DNA of 50,375 bases from a candidate division WOR-3 bacterium (GTDB lineage Bacteria; Hydrothermota; Tepidihabitantia; SM23-42), in assembly GCA_029858255.1 (NCBI GenBank), contig JAOUFJ010000018.1, positions 1-50,375 on the forward strand. Direction: 5' to 3'. Below are positions 14,344 through 21,798 of this stretch, one piece after another. The translations under genes and the position numbers were made by a program. Position 1 is the stretch's first letter; each line of letters begins with the position of its first letter. The notes under the pieces are model-generated. The model did not search any database, was not told where the DNA came from, and was given only the letters and a program-made list of their open reading frames with translations.

Positions 14344-15378
14344 ATGAGTTATAATCTGGCATTCATAGGTTTCGGGGTCGTCGGGCAGGGGCTTGCACAG
14401 CTGCTCGATGAGAAACGGGACTATCTTAAAGACAGTTTCGGATTGGAGTACAAGGTAACGGCTATTTCTGACCCGGTCAAAGGGTCGGTCTATCAGGAGG
14501 GAGGTCTCGATCTGAAAAAGATCTTGGCTCAGGTCGACAAAGAAGGTAACATAAATGGATATGACCAGGGTGTCAAAGGTTGGGACAGTCTGAAAACGAT
14601 CAACGACACCAATGCGGATGTGATCGTTGAGGTGAGTCCAACAAATATTGAAAATGGAGAACCGGGTATTTCTCATATACGTGCTGCCCTCGGGGAAAAG
14701 AAAAATGTTATTACCACCAACAAAGGGCCTGTAGCACTATTTTATAGGGAACTTTCCCAACTTGCGAAGAAAAATGGGGTGGTATTGAAGTTTGAAGGGA
14801 CAGTACTGAGCGGAACGCCGGCCATCAATCTATCGCTCGAAGCACTTGCCGGTGCTGATGTACGCGAGATCAAGGGCATAATGAACGGCACGACTAACTA
14901 CATGTTAACCAAGATGGCCGAGGGGCAGAGTTATGAAGAGGTTCTCAAGGAGGCGCAGAGGCTCGGTTATGCAGAGACAAAACCCGATGCAGATGTCAAG
15001 GGATGGGATGCACAGGCGAAAATTGTCATTCTCGCAAATGTAGTAATGGGTGGTATGCTGACCCCCGGGGATGTTCCAACTGAAGGAATAACTCAAATAA
15101 CTCTCGATGATATCGAAAACGCGCGTAAGGATGGCAAGAAATACAAGTTGATCGGTCACGCGTGGAAAGAGGGCGGCAAGGTGATGGCCAGGGTTTCACC
15201 TCAATTGGTCGGTGCCGAGGATTTTCTGTATCATGTAAACGGGGTGATCAATGCGTTGACCTTTGATACCGATGTGTTGGGCAAGGTGACGGTTGTCGGC
15301 CCTGGCGCGGGCAAGAAGGAAACCGGTTTCTCGCTGCTCGTTGATTTTCTTAATATGCACTGTACTCGCGCTAAATGA
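14344..15378 (+). CDS. hom: Homoserine dehydrogenase
   Basis: It reduces aspartate semialdehyde to homoserine. From ATG 14344 the protein is 344 aa, with the NAD(P)-binding GFGVVGQG (9-16), TTNKGPVAL (about 122-130) and the substrate-binding region GTVLSGTPAINLSLEAL and IKGIMNGTTNY. There is no C-terminal ACT domain, so feedback control by threonine through ACT is not expected. The start is fixed by AAGGAGG at 14333-14339; an ATG at 14329 lies upstream of that site and is not favoured. Confidence 0.94.
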   Translation: MSYNLAFIGFGVVGQGLAQLLDEKRDYLKDSFGLEYKVTAISDPVKGSVYQEGGLDLKKILAQVDKEGNINGYDQGVKGWDSLKTINDTNADVIVEVSPTNIENGEPGISHIRAALGEKKNVITTNKGPVALFYRELSQLAKKNGVVLKFEGTVLSGTPAINLSLEALAGADVREIKGIMNGTTNYMLTKMAEGQSYEEVLKEAQRLGYAETKPDADVKGWDAQAKIVILANVVMGGMLTPGDVPTEGITQITLDDIENARKDGKKYKLIGHAWKEGGKVMARVSPQLVGAEDFLYHVNGVINALTFDTDVLGKVTVVGPGAGKKETGFSLLVDFLNMHCTRAK

Positions 15379-15399
15379 TACACGGTGATTTCGCCGTGG

Positions 15400-15428
15400 T
15401 TGACATGATGTCGGGTTTGCTGTAGAGT
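15400..15428 (+). promoter_or_regulatory. Promoter of the NSS symporter gene
   Basis: TTGACA (15400-15405), 17-bp spacer, TAGAGT (15423-15428). A 7-bp hairpin without a T run stands just before it (15381-15398). Confidence 0.65.
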
Positions 15429-15450
15429 GACATTGTAAGAGGGAGGTAAA

Positions 15451-16941
15451 ATGAATGAGGGAAGGGAGAGGTGGACTTCTAGAACCAGCTTCATAATCGC
15501 TTCGATCGGTGCCGCAATAGGTCTTGGCAATGTCTGGCGTTTTCCATACATGTGCTATGAGAACGGGGGCGGGGCATTCCTTATCCCATATTTTGTAGCG
15601 TTGTTTACGGCGGGTATTCCTTTGATGATCGTGGAGTACGGTTTGGGGAGAAAGATGCAGGCTGGCGCGCCGACAGCATTTGCAGGTGTTCGCAAGGGAA
15701 CGGAATGGATTGGCTGGTTGGCATTGATGGTGGTCATGCTGATATTCTTGTTCTATCCGGTCATCATGGCATGGTGTGTCGATTATGTAGTCTATGCTTT
15801 TAATCTGAGCTGGGGGACAGATGCGAAGGTTTTCTTCGAACAGGATTTTCTGCAATTGAGCGGCAGCCCCGGGATCCTGGGTGGCATCAGGTGGCCGATC
15901 GTGATCGGTCTCGCGGTTGTGTGGTTGGCGATATATCTCAGTCTGTTCAAAGGCCTTAAGGCTTTGAGCAAAATAGTATTCTATACAGTGATCACTCCGT
16001 GGGTGATACTGGTGATCATGGTCATAAGGGGTCTGACACTACCTGGAGCGATAGAGGGTTTGAAATTCTATCTTACACCCAATTTTGCAGCACTCTTGAA
16101 TCCCCGGGTCTGGCTGGCCGCTTATGGGCAGATATTCTTCACCCTTTCACTGGCCATGGGGACGATGATCGTTTATTCCAGCTATCTTCCGAAAAAGAGC
16201 GACATCACCAACAATTCGTTCATGGTTTCTCTGGCGAATTGCGGCACGAGTTTCTTTGCGGGGTTCGCGGTATTTTCAATATTGGGTTATTTGGCGCAGG
16301 CGATGGGAGTAAGCGTGCCGCAGGTGACACAATCGGGTTTTGGCCTTGCGTTCATAACTTATCCAACTGCGATAAGATTGCTACCTTTTATCCCTGCGTT
16401 CTTTGGAATCCTCTTTTTCCTTTTGTTGCTCACTCTTGGTATCGATTCCGCATTTTCGCAGATCGAACCCTTTGTTGCTGGGTTCACCGACAAATGGCAT
16501 TTTAACAAGAAATTGGTTCTGCCGGTTGTCTGCGTATGCGGATTCCTAATCGGTATCATATTCACGACGAGGGGCGGTTACTACTGGCTCGATATCATTG
16601 ACTATTTCGCGAGTTCTTATGGCCTGACGTTCGTCGGACTTCTTGAGTGCATTGTCATAGGCTATATCTACAAGGCGCATAAAATGCGTGAGTACGTCAA
16701 TGAAGTATCTGATTTCAAGATCGGTAAATGGTGGGATGTCTGTATCAAGATCATCACGCCGGTCATTCTTGGTATTTCTTTGATTCTGAACATAATAGCG
16801 CTTGTCCGGAAAGGCTATGGAGGCTATCCTACATGGGCAACGGCCGTAGGTGTCTTAATAACACTTGGCATTATTGTGATTTCCTTCGTGTTGATGTCGA
16901 TCAAAGCCAAGGCAGTACACGAAGAAGGTGCGGAGGATTGA
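15451..16941 (+). CDS. Neurotransmitter:sodium symporter (NSS/SNF) family transporter
   Basis: 496 aa with about 12 membrane helices in the LeuT fold. The first helix reads IGAAIGLGNVWRFPYMCYEN, whose unwound GLGNVWRFPY segment binds Na+ and substrate, followed by NGGGAFLIPY. Bacterial members import amino acids with Na+. A GGGAGGTAAA ribosome site precedes ATG 15451. The next gene encodes a 38-aa MetS-type small subunit, which marks this as the methionine/alanine-importer type with an accessory subunit. The following hydrolase and porin suggest a dedicated uptake route. Confidence 0.93.
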   Translation: MNEGRERWTSRTSFIIASIGAAIGLGNVWRFPYMCYENGGGAFLIPYFVALFTAGIPLMIVEYGLGRKMQAGAPTAFAGVRKGTEWIGWLALMVVMLIFLFYPVIMAWCVDYVVYAFNLSWGTDAKVFFEQDFLQLSGSPGILGGIRWPIVIGLAVVWLAIYLSLFKGLKALSKIVFYTVITPWVILVIMVIRGLTLPGAIEGLKFYLTPNFAALLNPRVWLAAYGQIFFTLSLAMGTMIVYSSYLPKKSDITNNSFMVSLANCGTSFFAGFAVFSILGYLAQAMGVSVPQVTQSGFGLAFITYPTAIRLLPFIPAFFGILFFLLLLTLGIDSAFSQIEPFVAGFTDKWHFNKKLVLPVVCVCGFLIGIIFTTRGGYYWLDIIDYFASSYGLTFVGLLECIVIGYIYKAHKMREYVNEVSDFKIGKWWDVCIKIITPVILGISLILNIIALVRKGYGGYPTWATAVGVLITLGIIVISFVLMSIKAKAVHEEGAED

Positions 16942-16966
16942 GGCGATCCGGGCTGAGATAAAGCCC

Positions 16967-16994
16967 TTGACTTGTGATGAATCTCTGATATAAT
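16967..16994 (+). promoter_or_regulatory. Promoter of the small subunit-cyclase-porin unit
   Basis: TTGACT (16967-16972), 16-bp spacer, TATAAT (16989-16994). The predicted start near 17001 leaves room for the GGGAGGAG ribosome site before ATG 17021. Confidence 0.8.
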
Positions 16995-17020
16995 TGCTAG
17001 ACTATGGATGGGAGGAGTCT

Positions 17021-17137
17021 ATGCCAGTATCGGCGATAATCATGCTGGTCCTCGGCTGTACTATCCTTTACGGGGGGCTGGTTTACTGCATTTCACGATC
17101 TATCAAGAAGAAAGAAAATACGGAAGGAGGTGGTTAG
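17021..17137 (+). CDS. MetS-type NSS transporter small subunit (38 aa)
   Basis: A 38-codon gene starting MPVSAIIMLVLGCTILYGGL with one membrane helix (about 3-24), then a basic stretch SRSIKKKE. This matches the MetS family of tiny partners of NSS amino-acid importers, which share a polar start, an MxxLG..xLxGG helix and a short basic tail. The strong GGGAGGAG site and the consensus promoter at 16967-16994 support expression separate from, but next to, the symporter gene. It is too short for routine gene callers. Function is inferred from family resemblance and neighbourhood. Confidence 0.82.
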   Translation: MPVSAIIMLVLGCTILYGGLVYCISRSIKKKENTEGGG

Positions 17138-17179
17138 AAAAACTTGACAGGTGTTTTGTCGTAGATGAGGAGGTGACGG

Positions 17180-18115
17180 ATGAAGCGGAGAATATCGATT
17201 GTATTGCTGGGAGTAATAACATTAATGGTTCTTAGCAATCTGCAGGCGGAAGACATGGACATGTGGGGGATGTACGAGAAGTACTTCAAGAAATGTAAAT
17301 ATATTGACCTTACGCACGCATTTCACCCCACGCAACCGGTTTGGCCGGGCTTTGGTCATGCGAGATTCGAGGCAACTGAAGCAGGTGCAGATCTCGGTGA
17401 TTACGCCTCTATGGGTGATGTTTTCACATATAAGGATCACGGTTTCGTCGCCACATCTTATTGGATTCCTACTGACCAGTACGGAACACAATTGGATCCG
17501 CCGGCGCACTGGGATGAATACGGGGCAACGATAAGTGATCTTCCAGCGACTTACTGCATAAGACCGCTGGTTGTGATCAACATCGCTGACAAGGTGGCAA
17601 AGAACCCAGGATATCACCTCGGTATGGATGACATCAAAGCCTGGGAGAAGAAATATGGTAAGATCCCCGAGGGCTCGGTTGTAATGGTGCGATCTGATTG
17701 GTATAAGGGATGGCAGACGAATGAAAAGTTCAACGCGAAACCATTCCCTGGTGTCGGTCTTGAAGCAATCAAGTTCTTACAAAATGAACGTAAGATCTTG
17801 TTTCACGGCCATGAAGCTCTGGACACCGATACTACGCCGAACCTCGAGGGTGAATACTGGTTGATGCACAATCACTTTTGTCAGGCTGAGGGTGTCGCGA
17901 ATCTTGATAAAGTACCTGAAAAAGGTGCGCTAATTGCGATCGGTTATTCCAAACCGCTGGGTGGCACTGGTGGGTATGCCCGTTATATTGCCATCTGCCC
18001 GCCCGACTGGAAATACGGTGTTTCCGTTGATGAAGCACCGGGTGCACCTTTGCCCAAACAACCATACCCTCTGATGAGGGATGAGAATGGTGTAATGAAA
18101 CCAACCAAACCTTAA
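17180..18115 (+). CDS. Exported cyclase-family (kynurenine-formamidase-like) hydrolase
   Basis: 311 aa with a signal peptide (1-23). The family motif appears as DQYGTQLDPPAHW (99-111): D106 and H110 are kept, but the His of the usual GTHxD is Gln104, a variant of the HxGTHxDxPxH metal motif. The downstream HGHEALDTD (about 213-221) and NHFCQAEGVANLD fit the second half of the site. Members hydrolyse amides such as N-formylkynurenine or other cyclic and amide substrates. Export to the periplasm is unusual for a kynurenine formamidase. The GAGGAGGTG site is strong. Its place between an amino-acid symporter subunit and a porin suggests it releases the transported solute. Confidence 0.82.
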   Translation: MKRRISIVLLGVITLMVLSNLQAEDMDMWGMYEKYFKKCKYIDLTHAFHPTQPVWPGFGHARFEATEAGADLGDYASMGDVFTYKDHGFVATSYWIPTDQYGTQLDPPAHWDEYGATISDLPATYCIRPLVVINIADKVAKNPGYHLGMDDIKAWEKKYGKIPEGSVVMVRSDWYKGWQTNEKFNAKPFPGVGLEAIKFLQNERKILFHGHEALDTDTTPNLEGEYWLMHNHFCQAEGVANLDKVPEKGALIAIGYSKPLGGTGGYARYIAICPPDWKYGVSVDEAPGAPLPKQPYPLMRDENGVMKPTKP

Positions 18116-18131
18116 AAACTAAGGAGGAAAG

Positions 18132-19451
18132 ATGCATAGTAAGGTATTATGTGTAATGTTGGCCATTTTTGTAGGATCGCTGGCGTTCGCGGGAAAGCCA
18201 GAGATTACAAACAATGGCACGTTCTATATCTACAGCTTTTTCTGGCAGAATGCGGATTTTGACACTGCTACATCTGATGGCGATCAATTCTTCTATATGC
18301 ATGCTGATGTCGGAATCATGGCTGACTTTGGTTCCGGGGTCACGAGTCAGGTGACGGTCGGCGGCTGGGGTACATTTGGCAAGCACCCCATAACCGGTGA
18401 GGGCGAGGAATGTCCATCGCCTGGTCAGGATGTCGCAGTACGCGAAGCATACATTGATCTTGCAAAACTGTTCGACAGCCCGCTGAATTTCCGGGCTGGC
18501 AAAATGCACGTTCTGCAGGGTGAACAGGTCTTTGACGGCGGCGAAGATGGCGTGATGGGTGCCAAGTTCTACGGCAGCACCGAGATGGTCGATTATGACC
18601 TGGCCTGGTATCGCCTTGAAGAGAACGGTGGTTGCTGGTATGCCGGTGCTGTTAGCGAAGTGCCGGATGACCTTGATCTATTCGGTGCCTGGATAACGGG
18701 TAAGTTCCTGGAAGGTGCGTTCAGGGTTGCACCGTACTGGTTCTGGAGAACGACATCTGCCGAGATGGAAGGTGTGATGATGGACGACAACCCGATGTGG
18801 CTCGGTGGCAGGGTAGATATCGGACCGATCGCTGGATTGACCGTCAATGGTGAATTCACGATGATGATGGGAGATAACCAGATCGATTATGAGGATACCC
18901 TTTTTACTGACATGACCGTTAATTACAAAGGCATGCATGCCCTGGGCAGAGTGTCGTATGCTCCTCCAACACTGCCGATCTCAATCGGTGGTGCTTATGT
19001 CATGCTGAGCGGCGATGAACTCGATACGCTCGGTTTGCCGGATGACGAGAACCAGGCGTACGAATCCCCGATCTGGGGTCCGTACACCTTCGGATTCTAC
19101 AAATGGTGGCCGGGATTTGGTCCAGCACACACGATGACGACCGCATACGGCTTTTCGCTTGTTGCGCCGTTTGACCAGATGTCGACTAACATCAATGTCA
19201 TAAACGCGAACCTCGGTTTCCATCAGGGGCCGTTCATGCTGAGAGGTGATTTCTTCATGTATTCAAAGAACTGGGTACCTGATGGTGATGAGAGTGACAT
19301 GGGCATGGAATTCGCCTTGCTCACCACCTACACCTACAGGAAGACGATCACGCTCGGCGCCACAGCAGGTTACTGGATGCCAGGTGATTATTTTGGGACT
19401 GACCTTGACCCGATGATTGGTGGTCATCTCTTTACTTATATCACCTTCTAG
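18132..19451 (+). CDS. Outer-membrane porin-like beta-barrel protein
   Basis: 439 aa with a signal peptide cleaved after LAFA (about residue 20). A long series of amphipathic strands follows, rich in Gly, Tyr, Trp, Asp and Met, and the chain ends in Phe, the usual barrel-assembly signal. Size and pattern fit a 14-18-stranded porin of the alginate-export/OprB-like type. The loops are acidic. AAGGAGGAAAG precedes ATG 18132, 16 bp after the cyclase. A strong terminator follows. It likely brings the hydrolase substrate across the outer membrane. Confidence 0.8.
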   Translation: MHSKVLCVMLAIFVGSLAFAGKPEITNNGTFYIYSFFWQNADFDTATSDGDQFFYMHADVGIMADFGSGVTSQVTVGGWGTFGKHPITGEGEECPSPGQDVAVREAYIDLAKLFDSPLNFRAGKMHVLQGEQVFDGGEDGVMGAKFYGSTEMVDYDLAWYRLEENGGCWYAGAVSEVPDDLDLFGAWITGKFLEGAFRVAPYWFWRTTSAEMEGVMMDDNPMWLGGRVDIGPIAGLTVNGEFTMMMGDNQIDYEDTLFTDMTVNYKGMHALGRVSYAPPTLPISIGGAYVMLSGDELDTLGLPDDENQAYESPIWGPYTFGFYKWWPGFGPAHTMTTAYGFSLVAPFDQMSTNINVINANLGFHQGPFMLRGDFFMYSKNWVPDGDESDMGMEFALLTTYTYRKTITLGATAGYWMPGDYFGTDLDPMIGGHLFTYITF

Positions 19452-19469
19452 TACCTCCTTTTTTCATCA

Positions 19470-19498
19470 GGGGCAGGATCTTCCTGCCCCTTTTTTTT
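19470..19498 (+). terminator. Rho-independent terminator after the porin gene
   Basis: A 9-bp GC-rich stem (19470-19478 with 19482-19490), 3-nt loop and eight T residues. Confidence 0.93.
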
Positions 19499-19510
19499 GC
19501 GCCGTGCTAA

Positions 19511-19548
19511 GTCATTGCGAGTCCGGTCAAGGCAGACGTGGTAATCTC
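19511..19548 (+). repeat. Dispersed GTCATTGCGA-type palindromic repeat
   Basis: GTCATTGCGAGTCCGG... ending GTGGTAATCTC; a diverged copy. Confidence 0.7.
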
Positions 19549-19572
19549 GGGTATGTCTATTGACATCAGCAT

Positions 19573-19621
19573 GAGATTGCTTCGTCGTCGTTCGACAAAC
19601 TCACGACTTCCTCGCAATGAC
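19573..19621 (-). repeat. Dispersed GTCATTGCGA-type palindromic repeat (inverted)
   Basis: Reads GAGATTGCTTCGTCG... CTCGCAATGAC on the plus strand, so it is oriented opposite to its two neighbours. Confidence 0.75.
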
Positions 19622-19639
19622 AGCGAGTAGTAGTTGGAT

Positions 19640-19682
19640 GTCATTGCGAGGAATCCGCCGTAGGTGGATGACGAAGCAATCT
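19640..19682 (+). repeat. Dispersed GTCATTGCGA-type palindromic repeat
   Basis: GTCATTGCGAGGAATCCG... GACGAAGCAATCT. Three copies in alternating orientation fill the 330-bp gap between the porin terminator and the next operon. Confidence 0.75.
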
Positions 19683-19737
19683 AACTTCATCTCTATATCG
19701 ATGTATCAGGGCATCAGCGATCTATGCACGCGATAAA

Positions 19738-19765
19738 TTGACACGGTTGATAATTTGTATACAAT
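19738..19765 (+). promoter_or_regulatory. Promoter of the ACHS-tail/radical SAM operon
   Basis: TTGACA (19738-19743), 16-bp spacer, TACAAT (19760-19765). AAAGGAGG at 19771-19778 and ATG 19783 follow closely. Confidence 0.65.
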
Positions 19766-19782
19766 GGAGAAAAGGAGGTATA

Positions 19783-20172
19783 ATGAATTTACCGTATGGT
19801 GAAATAAAGGGGAATATTCTGATCATGAAATTCTCGACTGCAGATTTCTCGATAGCTTCGGTGATGAATGCCATCAAGATCCATATTGATGTGATCGAGA
19901 ATATGGATGTGGTATTCTTGGGTGCGCAGACCGAGATCGTTGCAGGTCCAACGCCGGTTTTTCTACCCGTGCCCGTGGTGGCTCAATTCGAATATACGGC
20001 AAAGGGGTCGGCAAAGGATATCCTCCAGAAAGTATATAAAATTGTCTGGCAGGGCATTGTCGCCTCGTTCCCGGATGAGTCATGCTGGTCTGAGGCAAAA
20101 GAGGCATATGCTGCATTCATTGCGGCTCAGTCCGACCTTTTGAGAGCAAGGGTGGAAGCTTCAAAAGAATAG
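19783..20172 (+). CDS. Conserved-looking protein of unknown function (129 aa)
   Basis: No family recognised. The first half alternates short strands (ILIMKFSTADFSIASVM, IENMDVVFLGAQ). The middle is a Pro/Val-rich stretch (VAGPTPVFLPVPVVAQF, about 53-69), and the C terminus is helical and ends in charged residues. There is no signal peptide and no strong membrane helix. The start is fixed by AAAGGAGG before ATG 19783. It is the first gene after a good promoter and lies 46 bp before the ACHS-tail gene, so it probably belongs to the same operon and could be an accessory or regulatory part of that system. Confidence 0.7.
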   Translation: MNLPYGEIKGNILIMKFSTADFSIASVMNAIKIHIDVIENMDVVFLGAQTEIVAGPTPVFLPVPVVAQFEYTAKGSAKDILQKVYKIVWQGIVASFPDESCWSEAKEAYAAFIAAQSDLLRARVEASKE

Positions 20173-20218
20173 CAGGTACAAGAAGAGTCAATACCTCGTG
20201 TTCCGCAATTAGACGATA

Positions 20219-21730
20219 ATGTTCAACCTGTTTCTGATTGCACTGATCTCACTGACGGCTGATCTGCGTTGGGTAGAGGTCGATCTTTCACTATGGCAGG
20301 ACGGTCGGGCTGATTTCGTGTACAAGGTACGATACAACGTGCTCTCAGGCTCCATGCACGGCTTCTACCTCCAGGGCATCTCGGTCGTACCATATTTCAA
20401 CTTCGATGATTCATACGCGCTCGATGATTATGGCAGGCGCTATCCGCTCGAAATAAAGGACATGGGTGACAAATATGACGTGCTATTGGCACGAGGCGAA
20501 TCCTTTGGCCCCGGTGAGATAACCTATATCATACACTTTGGCGGGGACCTGGCGAAGAGCGACAATCTGGCAACTACACTGAGCGAATATGGTGAATTGG
20601 TAGTACTGCACTGGTCGCCGCCCCAGTGGGATGAGCCACTTGAACACTATACGGTCTACGTCTATTACCCGATAACCGTACCTGGTCAGGAGGTGGATCC
20701 TGATGACTACGGCTTCAGAACCGAAAGGTTCATGAATGAACAGTATTTGTTGTCCTATTTCGGACAGCCGTATGGAGGTGAGCATTTCTTTGCTGTGCGC
20801 ATACACAAGAACAACATAGACGCGCGCGAAAAAATGATGATCCAGCAATATGTGCCTGCCACTTATTTCAAGACCGATCGTTTTGGTCAGATCGAGATAG
20901 AGACTGAGAGAGAAAAGCAATTTTCATTTCCGTATGAATTGCTGTATATGGTTCTATACGTCATACCTTATCTTTTCTACTCTAATCGTAAGGCGCGTAA
21001 CATGAAAGGCGCCTACAGTGACGTGGCCAGTCTGCAGTGGCTAAGAAGTGACTGGGTCCCACCAAAGATCGAGGTTGCCACGTTCAGGAAATCGGGCAAG
21101 GTGGCAAAACTAGACCTGATCGAATCCGCATTTCTTCTGGACTATTCTGTTAACAAGATACTGACGATATTGTCGACTCAGTTAACCGAAAATGGGATTA
21201 TCGGCATATCATCGAGGGACCCTTTGAGAATAGAGGTGCTCAAACGACCTACAGGATTACGCTATTACGAAGCGGCCTTCCTCGACGCCGTGAAAACAGA
21301 CGGGTCAATGGATGAAAGCGGCTTAAAAGCACTGATGGGACAGGTGGTAGAGAATGTTTCGGCCAAAGCGTGGGATTGCGACCTGGATGCGACGAAATCG
21401 TACTACACAGAGAAAATCGGCGCACCATCAACCGAAGAGCCGATCGACGCTGAATATGATAAGAGGGATTATTATGACTACTTGATGGGACGCGAGTTTT
21501 CAAGACGTAGATTCTACGATCAAACCGAACAGGGATTTGTTGTGTACGGTGATCCGGTCAGGAGCTATTCGGCCTTTGTTCGATCAGATGCCTGCCACAG
21601 TGCATGTTACGTGCACACGGCTTGTCATGATGCTTGTCATTCGGCATGTCATTCGGCCTGCCATTCGGCTTGTCACTCGGCATGTCATTCGGCCTGCCAC
21701 TCGGCGTGTGTGAGCGGAGGAGCACACTAG
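20219..21730 (+). CDS. Membrane-anchored DUF2207-like protein with Cys/His (ACHS) repeat tail
   Basis: 503 aa. Layout: signal-like N terminus (1-14), a beta-rich extracytoplasmic domain (about 16-235, resembling DUF2207), one membrane segment (about 238-255), then a helical domain that should be cytoplasmic (about 260-440). The tail (458-503) consists of ACHS-type tetrapeptides: ACHS, a variant ACYVHT, ACHD, six perfect ACHS, then ACVSGGAH. It has ten Cys (459, 463, 469, 473, 477, 481, 485, 489, 493, 497) and as many His. The 12-bp DNA units vary at synonymous positions (GCA/GCC/GCT, TGT/TGC, CAT/CAC), so the peptide is what is conserved. A radical SAM/SPASM maturase is encoded two genes downstream, making the tail its likely substrate. 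The chemistry is unknown. Confidence 0.85.
   Translation: MFNLFLIALISLTADLRWVEVDLSLWQDGRADFVYKVRYNVLSGSMHGFYLQGISVVPYFNFDDSYALDDYGRRYPLEIKDMGDKYDVLLARGESFGPGEITYIIHFGGDLAKSDNLATTLSEYGELVVLHWSPPQWDEPLEHYTVYVYYPITVPGQEVDPDDYGFRTERFMNEQYLLSYFGQPYGGEHFFAVRIHKNNIDAREKMMIQQYVPATYFKTDRFGQIEIETEREKQFSFPYELLYMVLYVIPYLFYSNRKARNMKGAYSDVASLQWLRSDWVPPKIEVATFRKSGKVAKLDLIESAFLLDYSVNKILTILSTQLTENGIIGISSRDPLRIEVLKRPTGLRYYEAAFLDAVKTDGSMDESGLKALMGQVVENVSAKAWDCDLDATKSYYTEKIGAPSTEEPIDAEYDKRDYYDYLMGREFSRRRFYDQTEQGFVVYGDPVRSYSAFVRSDACHSACYVHTACHDACHSACHSACHSACHSACHSACHSACVSGGAH
21620..21715 (+). repeat. In-frame 12-bp tandem repeats encoding ACHx
   Basis: Eight consecutive 12-bp units (ACHD, six ACHS, ACVS) inside the gene's 3' end. 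Serine is TCG in all six ACHS units, while the Ala, Cys and His codons drift. Confidence 0.9.
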
Positions 21731-21798
21731 TGGACGAATATCTAAAGCTGGAAATGCCTAAACATCTAAAATCACAAATTCCTAAATACCTAGAATGA
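21730..21798 (+). CDS. Possible 22-aa coupled small ORF
   Basis: It starts at GTG 21730, which overlaps the ACHS-gene stop (TAGTG), and ends in TGA 21796-21798, which overlaps the radical SAM ATG (ATGA). The peptide reads MDEYLKLEMPKHLKSQIPKY followed by LE. Its MPKHL/IPKYL pattern recurs at the maturase N terminus (KIPKVL). It may be a translational coupler or small partner. Alternatively it may be a by-product of a simple CCTAAA-type DNA repeat in the gap, or of a frameshift that cut an ancestral longer maturase N terminus. No independent ribosome site is seen. Confidence 0.35.
   Translation: MDEYLKLEMPKHLKSQIPKYLE

Noticed and set aside
15381-15398. Hairpin after hom as a terminator
   Set aside because: The 7-bp stem lacks a following T run and directly abuts the next promoter.
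17144-17172. TTGACA just before the cyclase gene as a separate promoter
   Set aside because: No acceptable -10 box at 15-19 bp; the unit is better explained by the promoter at 16967-16994.
21590-21727. CRISPR-like or tandem-repeat array signal
   Set aside because: The 12-bp repeats are in frame with no spacers and vary at synonymous sites; they encode the ACHS tail.
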